From the NCBI GenBank assembly GCA_024236375.1, contig JACKKP010000001.1, positions 296,001-360,000 of the forward strand: a stretch of DNA of 64,000 nt, given 5' to 3'. Both the position numbers and the translations under genes were made by a program. Under the pieces are notes generated by a model. It was not told the origin of the DNA and did not search any database. It saw only the letters and a program-made list of their open reading frames with translations. Below, piece by piece: positions 57,655 through 64,000 of the stretch (positions within the stretch are counted from its first letter, which is position 1; each line of letters begins with the position of its first letter). This DNA is from Rickettsiaceae bacterium (GTDB taxonomy: Bacteria > Pseudomonadota > Alphaproteobacteria > Rickettsiales > Rickettsiaceae).

Positions 57655-57809
57655 ATTTAACTCCGATTCACACATTTATATATGTTGCCTACATCAGGAG
57701 TTTTTGCATGTATCGGAGATGGAGAGGCCAAAAACGGAGATTTTGGTTATAAAATGGTAAAATTAGCAAAAGTGAGGTAGGCATCTAACGCAACACTAAA
57801 ATGCTGGAA

Positions 57810-57832
57810 ATCCCAGAAATACTGGGGTTTTT
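57810..57832 (+). terminator. Probable intrinsic terminator downstream of ankyrin gene
   Basis: The stem ATCCCAG / CTGGGGT (one T-G pair) has a 5-base loop and is followed directly by a T run. It probably ends the ankyrin transcript. Confidence 0.5.
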
Positions 57833-58036
57833 AGGCGCGCTCGCTGTAGCCCAAAAAGACGTGAGAAAAGTTCTCTTCAAAAAACCTGGCGGAGGGGAGT
57901 ATCCACCAATATAATGCTCTCCAAACTGGGTGGGAAATGTGCAATTCAATCCCACTTGGTTTAGGTATATTACACTGTTCGAAGGCAAAAATCTGCACCT
58001 AAATTAAGTTTTACAACTTATATTTTTATGATTAGC

Positions 58037-58075
58037 GTGCCCTTAAAGTTAGGATATTTGTAACTTTAGGGACAT
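58037..58075. repeat. Imperfect palindrome 1 upstream of fic
   Basis: The arms GTGCCCTTAAAGTTA (58037-58051) and TAACTTTAGGGACAT (58061-58075) match at 12 of 15 positions around a 9-base centre. Confidence 0.7.
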
Positions 58076-58104
58076 GGTGACCACAATCCATTACGTGCCT
58101 ATCT

Positions 58105-58141
58105 TGTCCTCTAGGTTACGAATATTGAAACCTAAAGGACA
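58105..58141. repeat. Imperfect palindrome 2 upstream of fic
   Basis: The arms TGTCCTCTAGGTT and AACCTAAAGGACA match with a single mismatch around an 11-base centre. The arm wording (CCTnnAGGTT versus CCCTTAAAGTT) is related to palindromes 1 and 3. Confidence 0.7.
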
Positions 58142-58189
58142 TGCTATGTCCTATTAGTGACGATTTTTGCCACTTTTAGGGCATAGCAT
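58141..58189. repeat. Imperfect palindrome 3 upstream of fic
   Basis: The arms ATGCTATGTCCTATTAGTG (58141-58159) and CACTTTTAGGGCATAGCAT (58171-58189) pair at 16 of 19 positions around an 11-base centre. Confidence 0.75.
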
Positions 58190-58199
58190 GCAGCACCAC

Positions 58200-58229
58200 T
58201 GTTATCGATTATGATGATTTCCGATAACA
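58200..58229. promoter_or_regulatory. TTATCG-type palindrome, operator-like (1)
   Basis: The arms TGTTATCG and CGATAACA are perfect over 8 bp with a 14-base spacer. The core TTATCG recurs in the next palindrome and in the repeats at the fic promoter. Confidence 0.6.
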
Positions 58230-58269
58230 ACAAGCATCAAACCTCTAAAGGTGGTGATAAGGATCGGAG

Positions 58270-58301
58270 TTATTATCGATTTTAAGCATTTTCGATAATA
58301 A
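58270..58301. promoter_or_regulatory. TTATCG-type palindrome, operator-like (2)
   Basis: The arms TTATTATCGA and TCGATAATAA are perfect over 10 bp with a 12-base spacer. The palindrome lies 77-108 bp upstream of the likely fic -10 box. Confidence 0.65.
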
Positions 58302-58329
58302 GGTGGACGTAAAAAGCCTTATCTGCACT

Positions 58330-58421
58330 TTATCGGCATTTTATTCTTGACTTAAGCGCATATTATCGGCATACTTATAAATATATCGCAAACTAATATT
58401 GAGCTTATATTATGCCGACAA
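58330..58421 (+). promoter_or_regulatory. fic promoter with repeated TTATCGGCAT operator-like sites
   Basis: TTATCGGCAT occurs twice exactly (58330-58339 and 58363-58372), 33 bp apart, about three helical turns. The fic start region ATGCCGACAA (58412-58421) is the same word inverted with one mismatch. A -35 TTGACT (58347-58352) and a -10 CATACT (58370-58375), 17 bp apart, are interleaved with the sites. The second copy overlaps the -10 box, which is the geometry of repression. Confidence 0.6.
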
Positions 58422-59506
58422 ATTTTAACCCTGTATATACAATCAACGCTGCTATCGCTAAGCATCTGATGAGAATAGAAGCTGCCAAAGAAAAAGTAGC
58501 AATGTTGCCTGTAAATCCTACTGTTCTTGCATCTTTGCGTGAGACGGCAAAATTGTATACGACGCATTATTCTACCATGATAGAAGGCAATCAACTAAAA
58601 CCTGAAGAAATACAGGAAGTTATTCAACTCGAAGGGCATTTTCCTGGCAGAGAACGAGATGAGCACGAAGTTAAAGGTTATTACGCAGCACTAGCCCAAT
58701 TAGAACAATACGCAGCCCAAGGTGTTTCTGTTACTGAAAAAATAATCCAAACACTACATGCGCTTGTTATGAGTGATGGTAGAGAACGTGTTAAACCTAC
58801 ACCTTATCGTGATGGACAAAATGTTATTAAAGATAGTGGAACAGGAACAATCGTTTACATGCCACCAGAATCCAAAGATGTTGCTGGCCTTATGCGTAAT
58901 CTTGTTTTTTGGATCAAAGAAAATGAGGAATTACCATGTCCCATTATTGCTGGTATTGCCCATTATCAGTTTGCAACAATTCACCCCTACTATGATGGTA
59001 ACGGAAGAACCGCTAGGTTACTGACAACATTAATCTTACATCTTGGCGGTTATGATTTAAAAGGTCTGTATTCTTTAGAAGAATACTATGCTAAAAATCT
59101 TTTGGGATACTATAGAGCAATTAGTGTTGGGCCTTCCCACAATTATTATTTTGGCCGCGCCGAGAGTGATATCACCGAGTGGGTAGAATATTTCACAGAA
59201 GGTATGGCTTTTGCGTTTGAAAAAGTTGTTAGCCAAATGATAGCAAGCAATGAAAAAGGTGAAAAAGATCACTCAGAGCTTATGCGCAGCCTAGATCCAA
59301 AACAACGAAAATCACTAGAATTATTCAGAGAGTATGATGTTGTCACCAGCAAGCAAGTTGGTGATTTATTTGGCTTTCAGCCTAGAACAAATGCTGCTCT
59401 TTGCAAAAAATGGGTAGAAGCTGGTTTTTTAGAAATTGTAAATCCGAGTCTAAAATCAAGAAAATACAGCTTGGCTAGTAAATACAAAGAATTATTGGAT
59501 ACTTAA
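58412..59506 (+). CDS. Fic family AMP-transferase-like protein with C-terminal winged helix
   Basis: The protein is 364 aa. The Fic core motif is HPYYDGNGRTARLL with catalytic His191. The N-terminal inhibitory-helix motif (S/T)xxxE(G/N) is STMIEGN (54-60, Glu58), so this is a class II, self-inhibited Fic protein. The C-terminal 70 residues form a winged-helix-like segment (VTSKQVGDLFGFQPRTNAALCKKW). Fic proteins AMPylate or otherwise modify Tyr/Thr/Ser of target proteins. The DNA-binding tail suggests it may also regulate its own promoter. It leads a compact four-gene run. Confidence 0.93.
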   Translation: MPTNFNPVYTINAAIAKHLMRIEAAKEKVAMLPVNPTVLASLRETAKLYTTHYSTMIEGNQLKPEEIQEVIQLEGHFPGRERDEHEVKGYYAALAQLEQYAAQGVSVTEKIIQTLHALVMSDGRERVKPTPYRDGQNVIKDSGTGTIVYMPPESKDVAGLMRNLVFWIKENEELPCPIIAGIAHYQFATIHPYYDGNGRTARLLTTLILHLGGYDLKGLYSLEEYYAKNLLGYYRAISVGPSHNYYFGRAESDITEWVEYFTEGMAFAFEKVVSQMIASNEKGEKDHSELMRSLDPKQRKSLELFREYDVVTSKQVGDLFGFQPRTNAALCKKWVEAGFLEIVNPSLKSRKYSLASKYKELLDT

Positions 59507-59507
59507 C

Positions 59508-60350
59508 ATGACTCATAATACAACAAAACAAAAAACTGTACTTATAACAGGCACAAACAATCCTGAGGGCATAGGTGCTGCAATTGCAAAATCATTTCAT
59601 AACAGTGGATTTAAAGTAATATTACGTGGGTATGCTGATCCAGAAGATTCAGCTAAAGTAATACCAAAAGAATTGGGAACACAACGCTATACGGCTCTTA
59701 ATAAACAACTGCCAGAAGCTACAGCAAAACAAATTGGACCTGATATTCTTAGCTTCAACTGCGATCTCAGAGATGAAAGTAATATTAAAGCATTATTTGC
59801 TTATGCTATAAAACATTGCGGGCATGTTGATGCGCTCATCAATAATGCTGCGATTAGCGTTGCTGATTCCTTTTTATCCAAAGGAAGCTCAGGTGATACT
59901 AGTATTATCTCTTTATCATCAGAAACTATAGATGCAAATTTTTCAATAAACACTAAGGCAGCAATGTTATTAGTCAAAGAATACGTAAGTCAATATCTCA
60001 TTCACAATCTAACTGTCGGCTCCATTATTAATATTTCTACTGACAGCGCTTATGACGGCTTCCCTGAGGAAGTTTCATATCAGGCAAGTAAATTAGCTCT
60101 AGAAAGCTATACTCGTAGCAGCGCTGTTGAACTGGGACCAATTGGTATTAGAGTAAATGCTATTGAACCAGGTCCTGTACAATCAGGATGGATAGATGGG
60201 GAATTAGAAAAGTTGTGCTTAGCCAATATACCCCTGCAAAAAATTGGTACTCCTCAGGATATAGCAAATGGTGCTTTGTTCTTGGCTTCAGAGCAATCTT
60301 CTTGGATCACAGGCCAGGTCTTGAAAATAAATGGCGGTCATAGGATGTAG
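59508..60350 (+). CDS. SDR family oxidoreductase
   Basis: This 280-aa classical short-chain dehydrogenase has the cofactor loop TGTNNPEGIGAAIA, NNAAIS, catalytic Tyr191 and Lys195 (SYQASKLAL), and ends in ASEQSSWITGQVLKINGGHRM. The insert after the first strand (residues about 38-80) is longer than usual. Substrate is unknown. It starts 1 bp after the fic stop, and its end overlaps nothing, being followed one base later by the next start. Confidence 0.92.
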   Translation: MTHNTTKQKTVLITGTNNPEGIGAAIAKSFHNSGFKVILRGYADPEDSAKVIPKELGTQRYTALNKQLPEATAKQIGPDILSFNCDLRDESNIKALFAYAIKHCGHVDALINNAAISVADSFLSKGSSGDTSIISLSSETIDANFSINTKAAMLLVKEYVSQYLIHNLTVGSIINISTDSAYDGFPEEVSYQASKLALESYTRSSAVELGPIGIRVNAIEPGPVQSGWIDGELEKLCLANIPLQKIGTPQDIANGALFLASEQSSWITGQVLKINGGHRM

Positions 60351-60351
60351 T

Positions 60352-61326
60352 ATGAAAATATTAGAAACTGAGCGATTAATTTTACGCACATGGGTTGATG
60401 AAGACCTGGAATCAATGTTTGCTATTAACCAAGATCCAAAAGTTATGGAATATTTCCCTAGTCTTCAAGATTTGGATATGACTAAAAACTTTATAGATAA
60501 AGTAAATGCTCACTTTAAAAATCATGGTTATTCGCTCTATGCCGCGGTAAGAAAAGATACTGGTGAATTCATTGGTTTTATTGGGCTACTAATAGCAGAT
60601 TTCAAAGCGCATTTTACACCTGCTACAGAAATTGGTTGGCGTTTATCATCCAATCACTGGGGTCAAGGCTTTGCAACAGAAGGGGCTAAAGCCGTTTTAG
60701 ATTATGCATTTAGAGAATTAAAGATACCGGAGATCGTATCATTTACCGCTGCTGGCAATACTAAATCAATTAGGGTAATGCAGAAAATTGGTCTGCAACA
60801 TAATGAAAGCGATGACTTTAACCATCCAAAGCTAGATGATGAAAGTCCATTAAAGCGACATGTGTTGTATCGGCTAAGTAGATATGATTACCTCAACAAT
60901 GCTGCCAATATTACTGGGTTTGCATTTGAGAAGGTTGGCGATCCAGATGCCTCAGTACAAAAAATTATTCGAAATGGTATTAATGAATTCAATCAATCAG
61001 TTATTAATGATAAACATTCCAGTTTTACACTTTGCGTTAAAGAAAACGAAAAGATCATTGGTGGGGCAATTGTTTATCAGCATAGGGATGCGCTATATAT
61101 CGACGTTTTATGGTGCATGGAAGAATATAGGCGCAAGGGAATTGGTTCTAAACTTATGGGCATGATCGAATCTGAAGCCCAAAATAAATCTATCAAAAAA
61201 TTATTTGTTGACACCTATGCTTTCCAAGCTCAAGAATTTTATAAAAAGCATGGATTTAAAATTATAGGCTGTGCGCCAGAGTATCTGCTTGGGCATGATA
61301 GGATTTTTATGAGGAAAGATATTTGA
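60352..61326 (+). CDS. Double GNAT-domain acetyltransferase
   Basis: The protein is 324 aa from the ATG at 60352. Domain 1 (about 1-180) is RimJ/RimL-like (ETERLILRTWVDEDLESMF, SSNHWGQGFATEGAKAVLDYAF). Domain 2 (about 185-324) is a separate GNAT with EEYRRKGIGSKLMGMIE and AQEFYKKHGFKI. Domain 2 resembles the free-standing GNAT at 24746. Both domains have acetyl-CoA motifs, so both may be active. Targets are unknown. The company of a phosphotransferase hints at antibiotic or toxin modification. Confidence 0.9.
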   Translation: MKILETERLILRTWVDEDLESMFAINQDPKVMEYFPSLQDLDMTKNFIDKVNAHFKNHGYSLYAAVRKDTGEFIGFIGLLIADFKAHFTPATEIGWRLSSNHWGQGFATEGAKAVLDYAFRELKIPEIVSFTAAGNTKSIRVMQKIGLQHNESDDFNHPKLDDESPLKRHVLYRLSRYDYLNNAANITGFAFEKVGDPDASVQKIIRNGINEFNQSVINDKHSSFTLCVKENEKIIGGAIVYQHRDALYIDVLWCMEEYRRKGIGSKLMGMIESEAQNKSIKKLFVDTYAFQAQEFYKKHGFKIIGCAPEYLLGHDRIFMRKDI

Positions 61327-62210
61327 TGAACGAGCTAGAAAAAAACAATATTAATTTATTCGGCAAGCGTGGCAAGCAATGGATTCAAAGCCTTCCTAAA
61401 ATCACAGAATCTTTATCAAAAAAATGGCAATTAACCGATATTGTTCCTGTAGAAAACATGAGCTGGAATTATGTTGTAAAAGCACATTCTAAAAAGCATG
61501 GCCCTGTCTGCATTAAAGTTAGTGTTGATGAAAATTTAATATCTGATGAAATTAAAGCATTAGAATATTTTAATGGCTTTGGTATGATAAAGTTAATTGA
61601 TCACGATACAGAGTTACACGCACTTTTACTGCGCCAAGCTATCCCAGGAAAATCTCTTAAAGATCTTTATCAATCTAATAAAGAGGAACCAATAGCAATA
61701 TATGCTAGCGTAATTGAGGCTTTATTATCAGCTCCAAAGGGCAAAATTAACACTAAAAAACATGTTAAAGACTGGCTTAAAGCTTTTGATCGTGTACCCA
61801 AAAATAAGCTGCCAAACGATCTAATTCATAAGGCTAAAATTTTGAGTAAGGAAATGCTTGAGCAGCCCCATGATGAATTTCTTCTACATGGCGATTTGCA
61901 TATGGATAATATAATTTCAGATCAGAATGAATGGATAGCAATTGACCCTAAAGGAATTATTGGCCCTAAAGAATTTGAAATAGCATGCTTCGATTTTATT
62001 ACTAAAGATGAATTGTCATCGGTAGACAATATCCCAGAGCTTTTTAATGCTAGAGCAACAGAGTTATCGCGGTTACTAAAAATAGACAATTCTATACTTA
62101 AGAATTGGGTTTTTATTCGTTTAGTCCTTGGAGCCTGCTGGATGATAGAAGACAATGGCAAAGCAGACTTGTTTCTTAACCAATTGCAGGCGATTTTCCT
62201 GATATGTTAA
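61326..62210 (+). CDS. Aminoglycoside phosphotransferase family kinase, APH(6)-like
   Basis: This 294-aa protein has an APH-type kinase fold. The catalytic loop is HGDLHMDNI (His188, Asp190) and the metal-binding region is WIAIDPKGIIGPKEFEIACFDF, the form seen in the APH(6)/hydroxyurea kinase family. The N-lobe Lys is in GPVCIKVSVDE. It starts at ATG 61326, overlapping the preceding stop (TGATG); the TTG one codon before is less likely. It may phosphorylate an antibiotic or another small molecule. Resistance is not proven by sequence. Confidence 0.85.
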   Translation: MNELEKNNINLFGKRGKQWIQSLPKITESLSKKWQLTDIVPVENMSWNYVVKAHSKKHGPVCIKVSVDENLISDEIKALEYFNGFGMIKLIDHDTELHALLLRQAIPGKSLKDLYQSNKEEPIAIYASVIEALLSAPKGKINTKKHVKDWLKAFDRVPKNKLPNDLIHKAKILSKEMLEQPHDEFLLHGDLHMDNIISDQNEWIAIDPKGIIGPKEFEIACFDFITKDELSSVDNIPELFNARATELSRLLKIDNSILKNWVFIRLVLGACWMIEDNGKADLFLNQLQAIFLIC

Positions 62211-62211
62211 A

Positions 62212-62772
62212 TTAGCACGCCTTATCTCTCAATGTCGCTTTTATGCGAGCTAAAGCCCTTTTGTAGGGTGAAAGACTATTAACTACTATCCATTTTTTTA
62301 GAGGCCATTGTTTTCCAGATTTTAATGTGCACCAATGCCAGACACCTAGACGATCTATATTGCCAGAGCAGCTTTCTACTTCTATTATAGAAATAATCTT
62401 TTGTGTTACAATTTTCAAAGATAGTAATTGATTATCTAAAGAATTTTCTTCATATTTACCATAAAAGTGATACGCAATTTTCTCATATTCCCATTTAGAA
62501 AAACCTTCTCCTGGCATAATAAAACTTTTATGCTGTTTGCCTTTTTCGTACCAAGATACAAGAAAATTAGCCCAGCCAATCAAATAGGACAATACATTGG
62601 AAACAGTGATGTTGTTTTTTTCAAACTTAGTGATAATTTCTTCACCAATAAGTTGCGCAGGTATTTTCTTTGTTGTTTCAGATAATTTATTATAAGCCAC
62701 AATTAATTGTTTAGATAAGTCTTTTGTTGCTAGATCACAAGAGATCAAATTATCATTATTTCCTACATTCAT
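62212..62772 (-). CDS. ClbS/DfsB-like four-helix protein (DUF1706)
   Basis: The protein is 186 aa from the ATG at 62772. A longer frame from 62817 lies within the upstream gene. The family pattern is visible in VSNVLSYLIGWANFLVSWYEKG and in KKWIVVNSLSPYKRALARI near the C-terminus. ClbS of colibactin producers is a cyclopropane hydrolase that protects from the genotoxin. The wider family is mostly unstudied. It overlaps the methyltransferase gene end by 17 bp, so it is in the same operon, convergent with the kinase gene. Confidence 0.75.
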   Translation of the reverse strand: MNVGNNDNLISCDLATKDLSKQLIVAYNKLSETTKKIPAQLIGEEIITKFEKNNITVSNVLSYLIGWANFLVSWYEKGKQHKSFIMPGEGFSKWEYEKIAYHFYGKYEENSLDNQLLSLKIVTQKIISIIEVESCSGNIDRLGVWHWCTLKSGKQWPLKKWIVVNSLSPYKRALARIKATLRDKAC

Positions 62773-63511
62773 AAACAACAACCTCATCTGTATCATCTGG
62801 AGATAGAGAACGATCAAAGCATTTCCGTAAATTAACGCTAGAAAAACCTATATTTTTTAATGTATTTACTAGGTTTTTAGGTTCATAAATGCGCACTTTA
62901 AATTCTTCTATTTCTGTTTTTGTTATCTGATTGCCAGTAACTAGTTCATATCTACAAATACTTGTCCCTACGTTGTTTTCTGTTGGCACATCAAAAAACG
63001 TAGCAAGAATCATATCGCCATCGTTTCTTTTATATACCGAAGAGCGTGGAACACCAAATTTTTCAGGGATAGACTTGAGAGTTTCAGTTTCGAAAACTAG
63101 AACTCCACCTGGCTCTAAAATATTGTAAAATGATTTTAAGGCATTATTTGCAGCTATCTCATCTATCAATAGACCAAAAGATCCACTAGGAATAAAGATC
63201 AGACTAAAAGAGCTATCTTGTTTAATCTGTTCTACGTAGCCGTGCCAAACATTCGGTGAGACCCCCAGCTGTTTTGCTTTTTCATCTAATGAATCCAACA
63301 TGTTTTGGCTGGCATCAAAACCTTGAATATCAAATCCATCTTGTAAAAATGGCAATAAAAATCTACCAGTTCCGCACATTGGTTCCAAGATTTTTCCTTT
63401 TGCGTCTTGTAGATATGATTTATAAAAATTATAATCAGCCTCAGGCACCTTTGGCTTGCTTAGCTCATAAACTTGCGTGCAAAGATTAAGGTAAGTATCA
63501 AGTTCTTTCAT
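62756..63511 (-). CDS. Class I SAM-dependent methyltransferase
   Basis: This 251-aa protein has motif I ILEPMCGTGRFLLPF, the acidic residue in FDIQGFDASQNMLD, and LIFIPSGSFGLLID plus LEPGGVLVFETE. All are intact, so it should be active, substrate unknown. Its ATG overlaps the deacetylase stop (ATGA). Its end overlaps the ClbS-like gene. Confidence 0.9.
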   Translation of the reverse strand: MKELDTYLNLCTQVYELSKPKVPEADYNFYKSYLQDAKGKILEPMCGTGRFLLPFLQDGFDIQGFDASQNMLDSLDEKAKQLGVSPNVWHGYVEQIKQDSSFSLIFIPSGSFGLLIDEIAANNALKSFYNILEPGGVLVFETETLKSIPEKFGVPRSSVYKRNDGDMILATFFDVPTENNVGTSICRYELVTGNQITKTEIEEFKVRIYEPKNLVNTLKNIGFSSVNLRKCFDRSLSPDDTDEVVVYECRK

Positions 63512-64000
63512 CGTGATTGCTCCAAAATTTGGTAATTTAAAAATTCTACTTTTTGCTTCAATAAAAATTCCATAGAAGCTTCAAAAAGATGGTGGTTATT
63601 ATCGAAGTCATGTAGCAAAACGACAGCAGTATCATTTTTATAACCATCAAAATATCTCTTCATGTTATTAATATATGCATTTAAATCATTAATATACTTG
63701 GTTTTATAGTCCTCTGTATCCCAATCCCAATATGAGTCAATGTATGAATCAGCAGGTTGAAAATTAAGCGCTTTAAATTTATTTTCCTTCAAGAAAGATT
63801 GGATATCTCGAACCTTATTTTTATCTAGTTCACTTTTAGGTTCTTTAGCTTTAGCTCCAGCCCCGCGATCTGCAAAAGGCAGCCTTATAATTTTGTGTGG
63901 CCTTAATTTCCCCGCTGATTGATAGCACTTTTCTATTAGTTGTTCTGTTCGTATAATTTCATCAATACATTCTGAAAGTGTTATTTCTGAAAAATATGGA
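63508..64000 (-). CDS. Polysaccharide deacetylase-like protein, 5' end outside window
   Basis: The frame is open to the window edge (at least 163 aa visible). The TTG at 63792 is internal. The visible part reads like the C-terminal half of a NodB-type deacetylase: TLSECIDEIIRTEQLIEKCY, then KIIRLPFADRG (the RxPY-like motif 3), YWDWDTEDY (motif 4) and VLLHDF (motif 5). The expected HxxxH metal motif would lie beyond the window. It is translationally coupled to the methyltransferase (ATGA). Confidence 0.75.
   Translation of the reverse strand, partial: PYFSEITLSECIDEIIRTEQLIEKCYQSAGKLRPHKIIRLPFADRGAGAKAKEPKSELDKNKVRDIQSFLKENKFKALNFQPADSYIDSYWDWDTEDYKTKYINDLNAYINNMKRYFDGYKNDTAVVLLHDFDNNHHLFEASMEFLLKQKVEFLNYQILEQSR

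Larger units (their letters stand above)
57655..58199. other. Noncoding region opening the accessory island
   Basis: The stretch looks less AT-rich than its surroundings. It contains only short frames, for example 57682-57780 (32 aa) and 57801-57914 (37 aa), with no recognised product. A probable terminator lies at 57810, and three consecutive imperfect palindromes fill 58037-58189. Confidence 0.5.

Noticed and set aside
57785..57988. 67-aa minus-strand frame downstream of the ankyrin gene
   Set aside because: It runs through a probable terminator hairpin, has no recognisable domain and no supporting ribosome binding site.

Overview
The window is AT-rich, densely packed bacterial DNA. Its gene content points to an obligately host-associated alphaproteobacterium of the order Rickettsiales. 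The evidence is a large NAD-specific glutamate dehydrogenase (GdhB, about 1600 aa), CtaG and Cox3 of an aa3-type oxidase, an alphaproteobacterial DksA with only two cysteines, an Afg1/ZapE ATPase, ankyrin and Fic proteins, many short lineage-specific proteins, and several decaying genes. I cannot place the genus from sequence alone; a Rickettsiaceae or Midichloriaceae symbiont of protists or arthropods is my inference.

Layout. 1-9026 (+) is a compact run with overlapping starts and stops: der (5'-truncated by the window edge), hemD, a membrane protein, hemY-like, zapE/afg1, tmk, an S9 peptidase, lptA, lptB and ctaG. 9362-12607 (-) holds cox3 and htpG. 12743-22606 (+) holds a methyltransferase, lpdA, a sodium/solute symporter fused to a histidine kinase, tRNA-Cys, xerD, tRNA-Val (minus strand), cmk and rpsA. 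A folD with a ruined 3' end follows. 23759-27332 is accessory: a hydrophobic Ala/Gly-rich protein, a GNAT enzyme, and a Q/N-rich protein broken at a G6 tract. 27468-30420 (-) holds tRNA-Ser, dksA, xerC and mnmE. 30519-37474 (+) is an overlapping run: gdhB, an HTH/TM protein, a coiled-coil protein, zapA and an MFS transporter. After two unknown proteins comes a PAP2-type phosphatase gene split by an intact 889-bp IS5-like element. A TrpR-like regulator with a TrpXYZ-like ABC transporter lies at 40577-43447 (-).

43.7-57.7 kb is physiological accessory material: a decayed unknown gene; a sulfide-detoxification set (decayed rhodanese/DUF2892, TauE/SafE permease, persulfide dioxygenase); TerC; a DabA/DabB inorganic-carbon system; and a light-repair cluster. 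That cluster has an iron-sulfur photolyase with all four cluster cysteines, a 47-aa DUF2256 protein translationally coupled to it, a frameshifted FAD amine oxidase and a TIGR01777 epimerase. A four-helix protein and an ankyrin protein built from 99-bp repeats follow.

57.7-64.0 kb reads as an island of different origin. A Fic protein with a C-terminal winged helix sits behind an elaborate array of palindromes and a repeated 10-bp operator-like sequence. Tightly packed behind it are an SDR, a double GNAT and an aminoglycoside-phosphotransferase-like kinase. On the opposite strand are a ClbS/DfsB-like protein, a methyltransferase and a polysaccharide deacetylase cut by the window edge.

The most interesting items are the Fic control region, the G6-split glycine-zipper protein, the photolyase/DUF2256 cluster, DabAB in a presumed intracellular bacterium, and a clear set of genes caught in decay (folD, rhodanese, FAD oxidase, PAP2, the 43.7-kb ORF).
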